A program made the position numbers and the translations under genes. A DNA stretch of 64,000 bases, taken from NCBI GenBank assembly GCA_903824495.1, contig CAIJXB010000063.1, positions 62,001 to 126,000 of the forward strand, given 5' to 3'. This stretch comes from an uncultured Chlamydiae bacterium. GTDB lineage: Bacteria; Chlamydiota; Chlamydiia; Chlamydiales; Rhabdochlamydiaceae. Shown one piece after another: positions 7,645 to 18,255 of the stretch; positions within the stretch are counted from its first letter, which is position 1; every line of letters starts with the position of its first letter. The notes under the pieces are model-generated. The model had not been told where the DNA came from, searched no databases, and saw only the letters and a program-made list of their open reading frames with translations.

Positions 7645-9629
7645 GAAAGCAACCGGCTTAAAATCGAGTCAACTGTAAATCCAAACTCAGATGCTAGATC
7701 GCTTTGAGGAGCAGACTCTCCAAAGGTATCAATGGCAATTGAGATACCATCAAAACCAATCCATTTTGCCCATCCAAAAGATACTCCAGCTTCAATACTG
7801 ACCCTTGTTCCAAGATCTCCACCCATGATCGAGTGTTTGTACTCTTCTGGTTGCTGTTCAAACAGCTCCCAGCACGGCATAGACACAACTCGAACAGCTC
7901 TTCCTGTCTTTTCTAAGGCAGCTGCAGTATCAAGTGCTAAAGACACTTCAGAACCTGTAGCAAATAATGTAAAATCAGGTTTTTTATCTGCGCCTTTTAG
8001 AATGTAAGCGCCTCTTCCCATCCCTTTATCATAAGGGACATTAGCTTCTGCAAGTTCTGGCAGGTTCTGTCTTGAAAGGATAATCGCAGTAGGTCCTCTA
8101 TAAGAAATCGCTGCGAGCCATGCCATCTTCACTTCCCAGTTATCACCTGGTCTAATGACACGAAGATTAGGCATCGCTCTTAAAGCCGCTAAATGCTCAA
8201 CCGGTTGGTGTGTAGGCCCATCTTCCCCAAGGAAAATGGAGTCATGTGTGAACTGATAGATCACTTGTACTTTGGAAAGGGCCGCTAGGCGTATTGCGTT
8301 TCTCATGTAGTCAGAGAAAGTTAAAAACGTGCCCACATAAGGAAGGATCATGTCAGTCTGGTTTAAGCCCGCAGCCATAGCTGCCATTGCAAACTCACGA
8401 ATACCATACTTAATGTTACGCCCTTCAAAATGCCCTGGGAGTACTATAGGGAACTTTGTCATCATCGTCATATCAGAAGAAGATAGATCTGCAGAACCAC
8501 CATAGAGTTGTGGCAAGAGCTCTCCAAGTGTATTTAAAACAACTTGAGAAGCACTTCGTGTTGCAATCGGAGATTTGATTTGAACCTTTCTAAGCTCTTG
8601 TTCCAAATGCTCTGGAACTTTTTTCTCTGACATCTGCATGAATACTTTATAAAGATCTGGCTTTGCTTGCGACCAAAGCTTGAACATGTCTTTCCATTTC
8701 TTTTCAAGCTCTGCATCTTTTATAAGGCGCTGCTCAAAGTATTTATAGACAGATTGTGGTACATAAAAATCTTCTTCAGGAAGCCCCAATGCTTTTTTAG
8801 TAGCAGCGACTTCTTCAACTCCGAGTGGAGATCCGTGTACTTTATGCGTACCAGCTTTATTTGGAGATCCTTTACCGATGATGGTTCTCATTTGAATAAA
8901 TACAGGTCTTTGCTGCGTTTGTCTGATTTGAGTGAATACATCATTCATCTCCTCAAAATTGTATCCATCGACTTCGTATACATCCCATCCATACGCTTGG
9001 TAGCGCATTTTGACATCTTCAGAACTAGAATCTTTTAAAAAGCCATCAAGAGTCACCAAATTCGCATCATGGATCAAAACGAGGTTATTAAGCTGTAGAT
9101 GTCCTGCTAAAGAAGACGCTTCTGAAGAAACCCCTTCCATCAAGCATCCATCTCCTGCTAGGCAATACACCTTGCTATTGAAAAGAGAAAATTCAGGAGT
9201 ATTAAACTTAGCTCCTAAAATTTTTAGACCAAGAGCCTGCCCTACTGCGTTTGCAACACCTTGCCCTAAAGGACCTGTTGTTGCCTCAACGCCATCTGTC
9301 ATATGGAACTCTGGATGTCCAGGAGTTTTAGAATGCAACTGTCTAAAGTTCTTAATGTCATCCATGGAAAGATTAAAACCCGATAGATGAAGAAGAGAAT
9401 AAAGCCACATGGAGCCGTGACCGGCAGATAAGACAAAACGATCTCTATTAAGCCATTTAGGGTTTTTCGGATTGTGTCTTAAAACAATGCCATAAAGAAA
9501 AGCTCCGAATTCAGCGCATCCCATGGGAAGCCCCGGATGTCCAGAATTTGCCTTTTGTACAGCTTCCATCGAAAGCTCTCTTACTGTATTTGCAATCTTC
9601 TCAAGCTGCTTTTTTAGCTCTGCGTCCAT
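7641..9629 (-). CDS. tkt: transketolase
   Basis: Transketolase moves two-carbon units between sugar phosphates in the non-oxidative pentose phosphate pathway, using thiamine diphosphate. The 662 residues are typical. Motifs are NSGHPGLPMGCAEF (about 28-41), the thiamine-diphosphate loop GDGCLMEGVSSEA, and the pyrimidine-domain stretch REFAMAAMAAGL with the catalytic Glu. The phosphate-binding FLGEDGPTHQPVEHLAALR is also intact. AGGAGA stands before the ATG. hemE follows with a 4-base overlap, so the two form one transcript. Confidence 0.96.
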   Translation of the reverse strand: MDAELKKQLEKIANTVRELSMEAVQKANSGHPGLPMGCAEFGAFLYGIVLRHNPKNPKWLNRDRFVLSAGHGSMWLYSLLHLSGFNLSMDDIKNFRQLHSKTPGHPEFHMTDGVEATTGPLGQGVANAVGQALGLKILGAKFNTPEFSLFNSKVYCLAGDGCLMEGVSSEASSLAGHLQLNNLVLIHDANLVTLDGFLKDSSSEDVKMRYQAYGWDVYEVDGYNFEEMNDVFTQIRQTQQRPVFIQMRTIIGKGSPNKAGTHKVHGSPLGVEEVAATKKALGLPEEDFYVPQSVYKYFEQRLIKDAELEKKWKDMFKLWSQAKPDLYKVFMQMSEKKVPEHLEQELRKVQIKSPIATRSASQVVLNTLGELLPQLYGGSADLSSSDMTMMTKFPIVLPGHFEGRNIKYGIREFAMAAMAAGLNQTDMILPYVGTFLTFSDYMRNAIRLAALSKVQVIYQFTHDSIFLGEDGPTHQPVEHLAALRAMPNLRVIRPGDNWEVKMAWLAAISYRGPTAIILSRQNLPELAEANVPYDKGMGRGAYILKGADKKPDFTLFATGSEVSLALDTAAALEKTGRAVRVVSMPCWELFEQQPEEYKHSIMGGDLGTRVSIEAGVSFGWAKWIGFDGISIAIDTFGESAPQSDLASEFGFTVDSILSRLLS

Positions 9630-9708
9630 GTCTTCTCCTCAAAATATTCATTTTTTCGTCACATTGTCTTCTCTATTAAGGGAAAAATCAAGAAAAAAAC
9701 ACTCTTTT

Positions 9709-10380
9709 TCAATTAAGAAGAAGATCTGAGAAGCAGGGCTTCCATTGCTTTGCATATTCCTCAAAAACTTGTTGATTTATGTGAGATTCTGGAAGTAACC
9801 TTCCTAAAAAGGGAACCTGTGAAATTCCTAAGATGGCCGTTTCTTTATCAGGGCGAGGTCTACCATTAAAAATGACACCTCGAATCGGAATTTGGCGCTG
9901 CTTTAAGGCTTCTATGATAAGCAAGGTATGACTAATACTTCCCGAGTAATGTTTTGAAACAATGACCCATTCACAGTTCCAAGACTTAAACAGATCGAAA
10001 CTTAAAATTTTCATCGTTAATGGCAAACACATTCCATTTATACTTTCGATGATTAATGAGCGATTTGTTTTTTGTGGTACAACGGTATTGAGTCTGATTA
10101 ATGTGTTTTCTAAATGAGTCACGTGCTGAAAATATAAAGGAGTTTTTAGCAAATGGATGGGCGGATAATTAGAATGGTTACCTGTCTCAATCCATTTTTT
10201 CATATTAGCCCTATCAGAAGCTTCTTTATCTCTAAATTGAACCGGTTTCCAATAATCGCCACCAAAAAGATTGGCTAGAATGGCACTTACAATTGTTTTG
10301 CCTACACCTTGACCTATTCCCGCTACCATAATTCTATGCACGGAAGAAATTTCCATGAACTTAGAATCATTAAAATTCAT
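9709..10380 (-). CDS. bioD: dethiobiotin synthetase
   Basis: BioD closes the ureido ring to make dethiobiotin from diaminopelargonate, CO2 and ATP. I chose the ATG at 10378-10380 because GAGGAGGT stands directly before it; the frame is open further upstream but without such a site. From this start the protein has 223 residues. The P-loop GIGQGVGKT (residues 21-29) replaces the usual GTDTGVGKT. KPVQ follows, and IIESINGMCLP stands where the family has its E-G-A-G-G substrate loop, so the protein is a divergent member. No other bio gene is in the window. It diverges from a DNA-binding-like protein across a repeat-bearing region. Confidence 0.8.
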   Translation of the reverse strand: MNFNDSKFMEISSVHRIMVAGIGQGVGKTIVSAILANLFGGDYWKPVQFRDKEASDRANMKKWIETGNHSNYPPIHLLKTPLYFQHVTHLENTLIRLNTVVPQKTNRSLIIESINGMCLPLTMKILSFDLFKSWNCEWVIVSKHYSGSISHTLLIIEALKQRQIPIRGVIFNGRPRPDKETAILGISQVPFLGRLLPESHINQQVFEEYAKQWKPCFSDLLLN

Positions 10381-10493
10381 CACTACCTCCTCAATTTCAA
10401 CCCATTTCATATTAGAAAAAGGAATTTTAATCCGACTTTCGATGAGCTTCAATCAAAAACCATTGATGAATTACCCCTCTTCAACCTAAAAAA

Positions 10494-10608
10494 GGTTTAC
10501 GAAAAACAAAAAAAGGTTTAACAATTGATCCTTAATTTCGTTTTCTGGAGATAATTATACGATTCCGCAAAAACTAAAAATTGGTTTATAAAAACATAAA
10601 TGAGGTTT
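10494..10608. promoter_or_regulatory. four GGTTTA direct repeats in the bioD divergent promoter region
   Basis: GGTTTA occurs at 10494-10499, 10515-10520, 10583-10588 and 10603-10608, all in the same orientation and within A-rich context. Spacing within the pairs is 21 and 20 bases, two helical turns, so each pair would face the same side of DNA. The region separates bioD from the winged-helix gene at 10617. The last copy partly coincides with the GAGG that could serve as that gene's ribosome-binding site. The role as operator is inference. Confidence 0.5.
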
Positions 10609-10616
10609 AATTTTTT

Positions 10617-11411
10617 ATGCTTGAAGTCTTATGTGGCAACAAAAACGTACAAAGAATTCTCATTTTTCTGTTTGTAAATGGAAAATGCTACGGGACCCAA
10701 CTGCATCGATCTCTAGAAACCCCGCTCACTCCTCTTCAAAACGCCTTGAATCGGCTAGAAAAGGGAGGACTTATTATAAGTTACTATGAGGGCAAAACTC
10801 GGCTCTATCAATTTAACCCTGCCTATCCGTTAATGGGCGAACTAGAACACATGCTCAAAAAAGCGTATACTCTGCTTCCTGCTAACAAAAAGAAAGAATA
10901 CTACCTCTCAAAAGAAGATCCTAAAACACTTTCGACCGATCTAGGAAATAAATTACTAGTTCTTGAGACTTTTTGGAAAAAGCTCGGGAGGGTTACTCAT
11001 GTCACCTTTCATGCACGGACAAAATCCAAAGAAGAAAAAGGATGGAACGGCAAAGGACAAGGAGAGGTGATCGTAGTCAAGGAAAGTGTCAATACGTTAC
11101 TTTTTAATGAAAAAGGAACTTGGCAAGATAAACAGGGAACAGAAGTTAGTTTCAATAACACATTTAGATGGACTTTGGATCGCAACGCCTGCGTAATTTC
11201 TTTAGAACATTTACGTCGAGGTCCGGAGAACCCTGTCTTTCTTTTTTACTTAGCCCCTTCTAGCAACCACTCCCTGTCATCTATTGACTCCCATCTTTGC
11301 GAGGGAGATACCTATTTTGGACAGGTTCGCTTTGATCACCGCAGCCTTCGCTTGAATTGGAGGGTCATCGGTCCCAAGAAAAATGAGGAAATCGATTATT
11401 ATTATTCGTGA
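10617..11411 (+). CDS. winged-helix protein with DUF6314-like C-terminal domain
   Basis: The 264-residue protein has two parts. Residues 1-75 look like an ArsR/MarR-type winged helix-turn-helix: NVQRILIFLFVNGKCYGTQL, LTPLQNALNRLEKGGLI, then a wing YYEGKTRLYQFNP. Residues from about 105 onward resemble DUF6314, with the characteristic ending HLCEGDTYFGQVRF ... WRVIGPKKNEEIDYYY. DUF6314 has no established biochemical role that I know of. The gene diverges from bioD, and the four GGTTTA repeats lie between them, so autoregulation and control of bioD is a reasonable hypothesis. The DUF assignment is from memory of the motif. Confidence 0.7.
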   Translation: MLEVLCGNKNVQRILIFLFVNGKCYGTQLHRSLETPLTPLQNALNRLEKGGLIISYYEGKTRLYQFNPAYPLMGELEHMLKKAYTLLPANKKKEYYLSKEDPKTLSTDLGNKLLVLETFWKKLGRVTHVTFHARTKSKEEKGWNGKGQGEVIVVKESVNTLLFNEKGTWQDKQGTEVSFNNTFRWTLDRNACVISLEHLRRGPENPVFLFYLAPSSNHSLSSIDSHLCEGDTYFGQVRFDHRSLRLNWRVIGPKKNEEIDYYYS

Positions 11412-11489
11412 AGATATAGATAATCCATGACAGATCCCGTAGAGAAAACCATTAAAATTCTTAATTTAAAAGATCTTGTGAAATTCTTC

Positions 11490-12008
11490 CTAAAACGCCA
11501 AACCTTTCCTCATTAAGACAGAAACAAAGCCGATTGAGAGCATACCAATTAGCAATCCTGCTGCTGTATAGATCATAGGGCCCTTGTTTGGCTTTAAGGA
11601 AAGAAGAGATGGCTTTTTATTCAGACATAGTAGTAGTGCAATCCCCAAAATAGAGGAAAAGAATATGAGAAACGACCAAGTTGGCATTCTGTGAGAAGCA
11701 AATAAAAGAGCGTTCTCATCTACCGGTTTACAGATGCAAAGAGCGATCTGCCTTAAAGAACAAGAAACACCTAAAAGGGCCCAGATGAGAGCAAAACCAT
11801 AGTGTCTGGACTGGATCCCTAGCAAAAGATTTAAGTACAAACTAAACCCGAGGCTCAGCATGCAAATTCTTTGCAAAAAACACAGCTTGCAAGGGATCTG
11901 GTTCATTCCAAATTCCATAAAAAAGCCGATTCCCATACAGGCGCAAAGAAGAGAAATCCCTACAAAATTCAGCTCTCTTTCTTGAAAACGGCTAAAGAAA
12001 TTTTTCAT
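11490..12008 (-). CDS. dsbB: DsbB-like disulfide oxidoreductase
   Basis: DsbB reoxidises the periplasmic thiol oxidase DsbA and passes electrons to quinone. The 172-residue protein has four hydrophobic segments and the family motif PCKLCFLQR, with the first redox pair at C40 and C43 after helix 1. The second periplasmic loop lacks the usual widely spaced cysteines; it has a C91-x-C93 pair at the end of helix 3, followed by KPVDENALLFASHRMPTW. The start overlaps the stop of a 50-residue membrane protein as ATGA, so the two are translated together. Chlamydial envelopes are highly disulfide-linked, which makes such an enzyme expected. Confidence 0.82.
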   Translation of the reverse strand: MKNFFSRFQERELNFVGISLLCACMGIGFFMEFGMNQIPCKLCFLQRICMLSLGFSLYLNLLLGIQSRHYGFALIWALLGVSCSLRQIALCICKPVDENALLFASHRMPTWSFLIFFSSILGIALLLCLNKKPSLLSLKPNKGPMIYTAAGLLIGMLSIGFVSVLMRKGLAF

Positions 12009-12157
12009 AAATTTAACCCTACATGTATTGTGATGTTACGAATAAAAATCCAGACGATCAATACAAAATCCATCCATAAAATAGAGTACACTAGACGATG
12101 CTTTACGTAAAAAGAGAGAACTAAAGCTAGTATTAGAAGAAGATATGCTAAAGCCAT
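12005..12157 (-). CDS. 50-residue membrane protein coupled to dsbB
   Basis: A small open frame starts at the ATG at 12157-12155 behind an AAGGA ribosome-binding site. It ends in a TGA that shares four bases (ATGA) with the dsbB start. The peptide is very hydrophobic: MALAYLLLILALVLSFYV forms a first helix, followed by KHR. ILWMDFVLIVWIFI forms a second, so it could span the membrane twice as a hairpin. It has no cysteine. The tight coupling suggests a partner or assembly factor of DsbB, which is inference; I know of no described family. Confidence 0.65.
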   Translation of the reverse strand: MALAYLLLILALVLSFYVKHRLVYSILWMDFVLIVWIFIRNITIHVGLNL

Positions 12158-12307
12158 AGATGTTCCTTACAGTAAATATTTTCTTTTGTCGCATAGAAAA
12201 CACCTTCGAAGCAAGATTTTTCTTTTTTTCTCTAGACGAGTTTTGACTTTTGCGGGGGGTTTTGTTAGACTCCCCTCTTTTATCCCTGAATCAGGAGACA
12301 TTTTATC

Positions 12308-14947
12308 ATGCTTTCTCAAACGATCCGTCGGAATTTCTTGCAATTTTTTAAAGAAAATGGACATGCGGTCCTACCCTCTTCTTCCGTTGTTCCCCACGAA
12401 GATCCAACTCTTCTTTTTACAAATGCGGGCATGAACCAGTTTAAAGACGTTTTTCTAGGAAAAAGCCAAAGAGATTACGTGAAAGCCGCGACTTCTCAAA
12501 AATGCATCCGCGTTGGAGGCAAGCACAACGACCTAGACAACGTAGGGCACACAACGCGTCACTTGACCTTTTTCGAGATGCTCGGGAATTTTTCCTTTGG
12601 AGACTATTTTAAGGAAAAGGCCATCGAGTACGCTTGGAAGATGTCGACAGAAGTCTTTGGTCTCCCTGATGATAAAATCTGGATTACAGTCTTTGAAGAT
12701 GATGATGAAGCGTATGAGCTTTGGAAAAAAATTGTTCCCGTCTCCCGCATTGTACATATGGGAGAAAAGGACAACTTCTGGGCTATGGGAGATACGGGAC
12801 CTTGTGGACCTTGCTCTGAGCTTCTCTTTGACAGAGGCGATAAATATGGGCCAGCAAGAGGTCCTAAAGAAGATGCATCTGGGGAGCGCTATTTTGAATT
12901 TTGGAACCTAGTATTTATGCAGTTCAACAGAAATGCAGAAGGACAGTTCCTAAAACTGCCTAAACAATCCATCGATACAGGAGCTGGCCTTGAAAGGGTC
13001 GTCTCACTTAAGATGAACGTCGATAACGTCTTTGCAACTGACACCTTTAGAAGCTTAATTGCGCAGATAGAAAACACCTTTGGGATCCCTTATGATGCAA
13101 AAGATCTTTCCCTAGCACCAGCTTTCCATGTCATCGCAGACCATATACGCTCTTTATCTTTTGCCATCGCCGATGGCGCGCAGCCAAGCAACATCGAAAG
13201 AGGCTACGTCCTTCGCAAGATCTTAAGACGCGCTGTGCGCTATGGAAAACATTTAGGTGTGCAAGAGCCGTTTTTAGCAAAAATCCTTCCCCGTCTTGTC
13301 GAAATCATGGGCCCTGATTATCCTGAACTTGTTACTTCGCAAGGAAAGATTGCAGAGATCCTTACACTTGAAGAAGAAAACTTTTTTAGGACTCTAAAAA
13401 GAGGTGGAAACATCTTAAGTCAAGTCGTTGAAAAAGCTGAAAAATCCCCTCTTAAACAAATCAGTGGCGAAGACGCTTTTAAACTTAAAGACACCTATGG
13501 ATTTCCTTTAGAAGAAGTTTTACTTATTGCCAAAGACACAGGATTGCAAGTCAATTTAGATGCTTATCAACTCTTAGAAGAGCAAGCGAAAGAAAGATCA
13601 AGAGCGGCTTCCTCTCAAACCTCCGAACAAGCTGAAGAAGCTCTTTTTAAAGACTTCGTAGGAACTCATGGCAAGTGTGAATTCAAAGGCTATGAATTAG
13701 CAGAGCTTGAAGGAACCATTTTAGCCATCTTCCATGATGGAAAAGCTGTAGACTCTTTGTCTGAGGGACAAGAAGGGATGATCATGCTCAGCAAGACTCC
13801 TTTTTACGCAGAAAAAGGAGGTCAAGTTGCCGATACAGGAATGCTGTCTCATCATAAAGCGCGCTTTGTTGTTAAAGACTGCCAAAATCCATATCCTGGA
13901 GTGATTGCGCACATAGGCATTTTAGAAAGTGGTATCATGATCCCAGGAGAGCCTATTTTAGCATCCATTGACCGCACAAGACGCACTAAAGTTTGCAACA
14001 ACCATACAGCGACTCACCTTCTACACTACGCTCTACAAAAAGTCATAGGGCCTCATATCCGTCAGGCAGGATCTCTTGTCGAAGAAGGAAAACTACGTTT
14101 TGACTTCAACCACCACAAAGCGCTTTCTCGTGAAGAGATCAGGGCTGTTGAAAAGCTTGTAAACGATAAGATTAGAGAAAATGAACCTGTCAAGTCTTAC
14201 GAACTAAGCTATGAAGAAGCTATGAATAAAAAAGAGATCAAGCAGTTTTTTGGAGACAAATACGGGTCTACCGTACGCGTTGTCGACATTGACTTTTCTA
14301 AAGAACTGTGCGGTGGAACCCATACGAAGCATGTTGGAACTATCGGGCTTTTCCGGATTATGAAAGAGGGAAGCGTGGCTTCCGGTGTTCGTCGTATTGA
14401 AGCAGTGACAGGCCTTGACGCTGAAGAGTACATTTATAGCCAAGAAGAGATTTTGGATGTTTGTGCGGGCAAATTAAAAACAACGCCTACTCTTCTTGAA
14501 GAAAAACTGATCGCTCTTTTAGAAGAGAACAAATCTCAAGCTGAAGCTCTTAAATCTTTAAAAAAACAAGAGATCAAATCGCTTGCTAAAACATTGAAAC
14601 AAGATGCGATCAAAAAAATTAAGAGCGCAAATTTTATTGCAGAACTCGTACCTTTATCCATAGAAGACATGCAACTTCTTGCTGAAGAGCTCGGACGTGG
14701 GGAGGAAAACCTTATCATTGCTCTTGCTGCGCAGCTAGATAAACAAAAGTGTCAGCTCCTTGTCAAGATCAGTCCAGATCTTCAAAAGAAAGGCTTTTCT
14801 GCAGGTAGCTTCATTAAACAAATGGCTCCATCTATTGAAGGCAATGGCGGTGGAAAAGCAGATCTTGCACAAGCTGGAGGAAAAAATCCAGAAGGTGTCT
14901 TTGCTGCTTTTGAAATCGCAAAAGGACTCATTGAGTCTCTATGCTAG
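12308..14947 (+). CDS. alaS: alanyl-tRNA synthetase
   Basis: AlaRS charges tRNA-Ala and edits mischarged Ser/Gly. The 879 residues are typical. The N-terminal class II catalytic core carries [19 protein letters not shown] and [18 protein letters not shown]. The editing domain metal ligands are HTATHLLH and [10 protein letters not shown], and a C-Ala oligomerisation domain closes the protein with the glycine-rich [22 protein letters not shown] ribosome-binding site precedes the ATG. The last seven bases overlap the start of mfd, so both lie in one operon. A possible TTGACT box lies at 12243-12248 in the gap before it. Confidence 0.97.
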   Translation: MLSQTIRRNFLQFFKENGHAVLPSSSVVPHEDPTLLFTNAGMNQFKDVFLGKSQRDYVKAATSQKCIRVGGKHNDLDNVGHTTRHLTFFEMLGNFSFGDYFKEKAIEYAWKMSTEVFGLPDDKIWITVFEDDDEAYELWKKIVPVSRIVHMGEKDNFWAMGDTGPCGPCSELLFDRGDKYGPARGPKEDASGERYFEFWNLVFMQFNRNAEGQFLKLPKQSIDTGAGLERVVSLKMNVDNVFATDTFRSLIAQIENTFGIPYDAKDLSLAPAFHVIADHIRSLSFAIADGAQPSNIERGYVLRKILRRAVRYGKHLGVQEPFLAKILPRLVEIMGPDYPELVTSQGKIAEILTLEEENFFRTLKRGGNILSQVVEKAEKSPLKQISGEDAFKLKDTYGFPLEEVLLIAKDTGLQVNLDAYQLLEEQAKERSRAASSQTSEQAEEALFKDFVGTHGKCEFKGYELAELEGTILAIFHDGKAVDSLSEGQEGMIMLSKTPFYAEKGGQVADTGMLSHHKARFVVKDCQNPYPGVIAHIGILESGIMIPGEPILASIDRTRRTKVCNNHTATHLLHYALQKVIGPHIRQAGSLVEEGKLRFDFNHHKALSREEIRAVEKLVNDKIRENEPVKSYELSYEEAMNKKEIKQFFGDKYGSTVRVVDIDFSKELCGGTHTKHVGTIGLFRIMKEGSVASGVRRIEAVTGLDAEEYIYSQEEILDVCAGKLKTTPTLLEEKLIALLEENKSQAEALKSLKKQEIKSLAKTLKQDAIKKIKSANFIAELVPLSIEDMQLLAEELGRGEENLIIALAAQLDKQKCQLLVKISPDLQKKGFSAGSFIKQMAPSIEGNGGGKADLAQAGGKNPEGVFAAFEIAKGLIESLC

Positions 14948-17900
14948 ATTTAGACTTGAGAAAAATCTTAAAAAGCGCCTCGCTACAGGCTTTTATAGAA
15001 GAGTTTGGTAAAACAAACTCTCTTTTATTAGAGCACCTTTGGGACACCCCAAAGGCGCTCCTTTGCCTTCTCATCCAAAAGAAGCTTGGCAAGAACGTTT
15101 TAATTGTTTCAGGAAAAAAAGAAGACCGCTTTTTAGATAATTTTCTTTTTCTGCAAGGAAAGGAAATCTTGGATTTCCCTCCTTGGGAAGTCTTGTCATC
15201 TGTTGGACTTCCTACAAGTCCTGATATCACAGGAAGTCGCTTTGAAACCCTTTATAAATTAGCTAAAAAGAAAGAAACTTTTATTGTGCATGCAGAAGTA
15301 AGCGCTCTCATGCAAAAGACAATCTCTCCCAAAACCTTGCTTCCTCTTTGCTCTTCTTTGAAAAAAGGACAAGAGATCGATTTTGATGCAATGCCATCTC
15401 TTCTTTCTAGCTTAGGCTACCAAAGAAAACCTGTTGCAAGAGATAAGGGAGACTTTGCTTTAAGAGGTGGAATTTTAGATATTTTCCCTATCAGCTCTTC
15501 TGCTCCTTGCCGTATCGATTTTCTAGGCGATACCATTGATTCCATTCGGATCTATGATCCCGTAGGACAAAAGACCATTAAAAAAGTAGAAGAAGTTTTC
15601 CTCTGTCCAGCTAGTGAATGGGCTTTGATCAAGGACGAAAAAAAGCCGGCAACACTCCTTGACTATCTAGGATCTGAAACAGTGATCATTTTAGATGATT
15701 TGCTAGCGATAGAAGATCAATACGTTGCTCTAAAATCACTCGCTGGCATCCCTTCTCATCTGCTATTTTCTCTTGATGATTTTTTAAAAGCTTTACCAAA
15801 ATTCTCTCACATGTTTTGGCTGCAGCAGCAAGCAGAAGAGCTTTCGGATGTCTCGATTTCTAAAAAACAAGGAAGACAATTTTATAGTAGAGAAACGCCC
15901 TTCCAGCCTCTTTCGTTCCAATTCTTCAATTTAGACTTCAAAACGACAAGATTCAACCATCCGTTTGAAGAAGTTAGTAGCTTTTTTTGCCGCTTTGAAA
16001 ATAAGCAAGCAGCAACAATGGACGAAATTTTGCAAGGGATCTCTTTGCATGGCAAAGAGATCTTGGATCTTAAATTTGTAGTGAGTGCCGCCTCTGAAGA
16101 GAGCATGATCCAAACGAAACTCCAAGAGAGTAAAACCATCCTTCCTGAAAATACTACCTTTGAAACAGGATATCTCTCCTCTGGTTTTGTACTCCAAGAT
16201 CTAGCTCTTGCCTACATTCCTACAGCAGAGCTGACACAAAGAAGAAAGGTTAGACGCCAAAAATGGAGAAACAACTACCACAACTCCCCTTCTGACTATC
16301 TTCCCTTAGTGCAAGGTGATGTTGTTGTCCATTTTCACCATGGTATTGGCAAATTTTTAGGAACAGAAAAACTTCCCAATCATCAAGGGACCCCAACAGA
16401 ATATTTGCAAATTGAATATGCAGACCAAGGAAAGCTCTACGTTCCTGTTACGCAGTCTCACCTCATCAATCGATATGTTGGATCTAAAGAAGAATCTGTG
16501 TCCTTTAGCACGCTAGGCTCTAACAAATGGCAAAAGACTTGCATGAAGACACAAGCCTCTATTTTAGGGTATGCGAAAGACCTTTTAGAACAGGCTGCTC
16601 AAAGAGCGGTTCATCCCGGATTTGCTTATAGTGAAGATTCTTTAGATCTCAAGATGTTCGAAGAAGAATTTCCCTTCGTAGAAACAGAAGACCAAATCAA
16701 AGCAATCGAAGCCTTAAAACAAGATATGATTGAGTCTAAAGCGATGGACAGGCTCATCTGCGGCGATGTCGGGTATGGAAAGACAGAAGTTGCAATGCGG
16801 GCCGCTTTTAAAGCTGTCGTTGATGGGAAAAAGCAAGTAGCTGTCTTAGTGCCGACAACCGTCTTAGCAATGCAACACTACGATACTTTTGTTTCTAGAA
16901 TGGCGAATTTCCCCATCAACATTGCAGTTATCTCTAGGTTTTGCTCTGCAAAAGAAGCCAAAGAGATTTTGCAAAAAGTAGCCAAAGGCGCTGTTGATAT
17001 TTTGATTGGAACACACAGACTGATCAGCAAGGACGTTTCTTTTAAAGATTTGGGCCTTTTGATTATCGATGAAGAGCAGCGCTTTGGAGTAAGGGCCAAA
17101 GAGCATTTAAAGGCATTAAAATGCGGCATTGATTGTTTGACCCTTTCAGCCACTCCTATTCCTCGCACTCTCTACATGTCTTTAATCGGCATTAAAGAAG
17201 TATCAGTTATCAGCACGCCCCCTCAAGATAGGCTCCCCATTCAAACAATCATTGCAGAGAAAAGCTCCGAGCTCATTAAAAACGCCCTCTTAAGAGAATT
17301 TTCAAGGGATGGACAAGCCTTTTTCATTCATAACCGTGTAGAATCTCTTCCTAAAGTTCAATCAGAGATCTCCAAAATGTTACCCCAGGCTCGAATTCTT
17401 TCAGGGCACGGGCAAATGGACCCTGAAGAAATCGATGCCGTCTTCCACGCTTTCAAGCAAGGTGATGCCGATCTTCTCATTTCAACAACAATTGTTGAAA
17501 ATGGGATCGACATCTCAAACGCCAATACGATCCTGATTGATAGAGCCGATCAATTCGGCATGGCGGACCTCTATCAGCTACGAGGCAGAGTCGGAAGATG
17601 GAATAGACCCGCTTATGCGTATTTCCTCGTTAACAACTTACAAACTCTTCCAGAGATTGCAAGAAAAAGACTCCAAGGCCTTGCTAATGCCTCCGGATAC
17701 GGAGGAGGACTCAAGATCGCGATGCGAGATCTTGAGATCAGAGGCGCTGGCGATATTTTAGGAGAGCAGCAGTCCGGACAAGTAGCAGCTGTTGGATTCC
17801 ATCTGTATTGTAAACTGCTTAAAAGAGCCATTGACGCCTTAAAAAGACAAGTCCCTATCCAATTCATAGAGACAAAGATCGAATACTCCTTTGACGCGAA

Positions 17901-18255
17901 GATCCCAGAAACCTACATCGATGAGTCCGAGATTCGGATGGAGCTCTACTATAGACTTGGAAATGTTTCATCTTTTGAAGAAACTCATGAAATTTTAGCT
18001 GAAATGGTTGATCGATTTGGCCCCGCCCCTCAAAGCGTCATCCTTCTTTGCCTTTTAACAAGGCTTCGGCTCTACGCTTCTCAGTTGAGTATTTTGAGTA
18101 TTAAATTTGATAAAACAACGTTTAGACTTGAAAAACAGCAAGGGCTTAAAACGGTCACAGAAACCATCCGCCAGCCTCCCATGAAACATCTCCCCTCTTT
18201 TGAAGAAGAGATGCTAAAACTTTTAAAAGACTTTTCCTCTAAACGGATTTGTTAA
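14941..18255 (+). CDS. mfd: transcription-repair coupling factor
   Basis: Mfd removes RNA polymerase stalled at DNA damage and recruits UvrA. The 1104-residue protein has the family order: a UvrB-like N-terminal region (about 1-300), an RNA-polymerase-interacting domain around [16 protein letters not shown], and the translocase. The translocase carries Walker [19 protein letters not shown] (about 598-615) and a DEEQ box in [19 protein letters not shown]. Helicase motifs V and VI are represented by [11 protein letters not shown] and QLRGRVGR. Its ATG overlaps the end of alaS (ATGCTAG), and its 3' end overlaps convergent amn by 17 bases. Length and motifs are complete. Confidence 0.97.
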   Translation: MLDLDLRKILKSASLQAFIEEFGKTNSLLLEHLWDTPKALLCLLIQKKLGKNVLIVSGKKEDRFLDNFLFLQGKEILDFPPWEVLSSVGLPTSPDITGSRFETLYKLAKKKETFIVHAEVSALMQKTISPKTLLPLCSSLKKGQEIDFDAMPSLLSSLGYQRKPVARDKGDFALRGGILDIFPISSSAPCRIDFLGDTIDSIRIYDPVGQKTIKKVEEVFLCPASEWALIKDEKKPATLLDYLGSETVIILDDLLAIEDQYVALKSLAGIPSHLLFSLDDFLKALPKFSHMFWLQQQAEELSDVSISKKQGRQFYSRETPFQPLSFQFFNLDFKTTRFNHPFEEVSSFFCRFENKQAATMDEILQGISLHGKEILDLKFVVSAASEESMIQTKLQESKTILPENTTFETGYLSSGFVLQDLALAYIPTAELTQRRKVRRQKWRNNYHNSPSDYLPLVQGDVVVHFHHGIGKFLGTEKLPNHQGTPTEYLQIEYADQGKLYVPVTQSHLINRYVGSKEESVSFSTLGSNKWQKTCMKTQASILGYAKDLLEQAAQRAVHPGFAYSEDSLDLKMFEEEFPFVETEDQIKAIEALKQDMIESKAMDRLICGDVGYGKTEVAMRAAFKAVVDGKKQVAVLVPTTVLAMQHYDTFVSRMANFPINIAVISRFCSAKEAKEILQKVAKGAVDILIGTHRLISKDVSFKDLGLLIIDEEQRFGVRAKEHLKALKCGIDCLTLSATPIPRTLYMSLIGIKEVSVISTPPQDRLPIQTIIAEKSSELIKNALLREFSRDGQAFFIHNRVESLPKVQSEISKMLPQARILSGHGQMDPEEIDAVFHAFKQGDADLLISTTIVENGIDISNANTILIDRADQFGMADLYQLRGRVGRWNRPAYAYFLVNNLQTLPEIARKRLQGLANASGYGGGLKIAMRDLEIRGAGDILGEQQSGQVAAVGFHLYCKLLKRAIDALKRQVPIQFIETKIEYSFDAKIPETYIDESEIRMELYYRLGNVSSFEETHEILAEMVDRFGPAPQSVILLCLLTRLRLYASQLSILSIKFDKTTFRLEKQQGLKTVTETIRQPPMKHLPSFEEEMLKLLKDFSSKRIC

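Noticed and set aside
10460..10520. Classical BirA operator before bioD
   Set aside because: Right-half-like GGTTTAC is present, but no inverted TTGTAAACC-like half lies 15-16 bases away.
11427..11516. A 29-codon plus-strand frame after the winged-helix gene
   Set aside because: It has no convincing ribosome-binding site and overlaps the end of dsbB.
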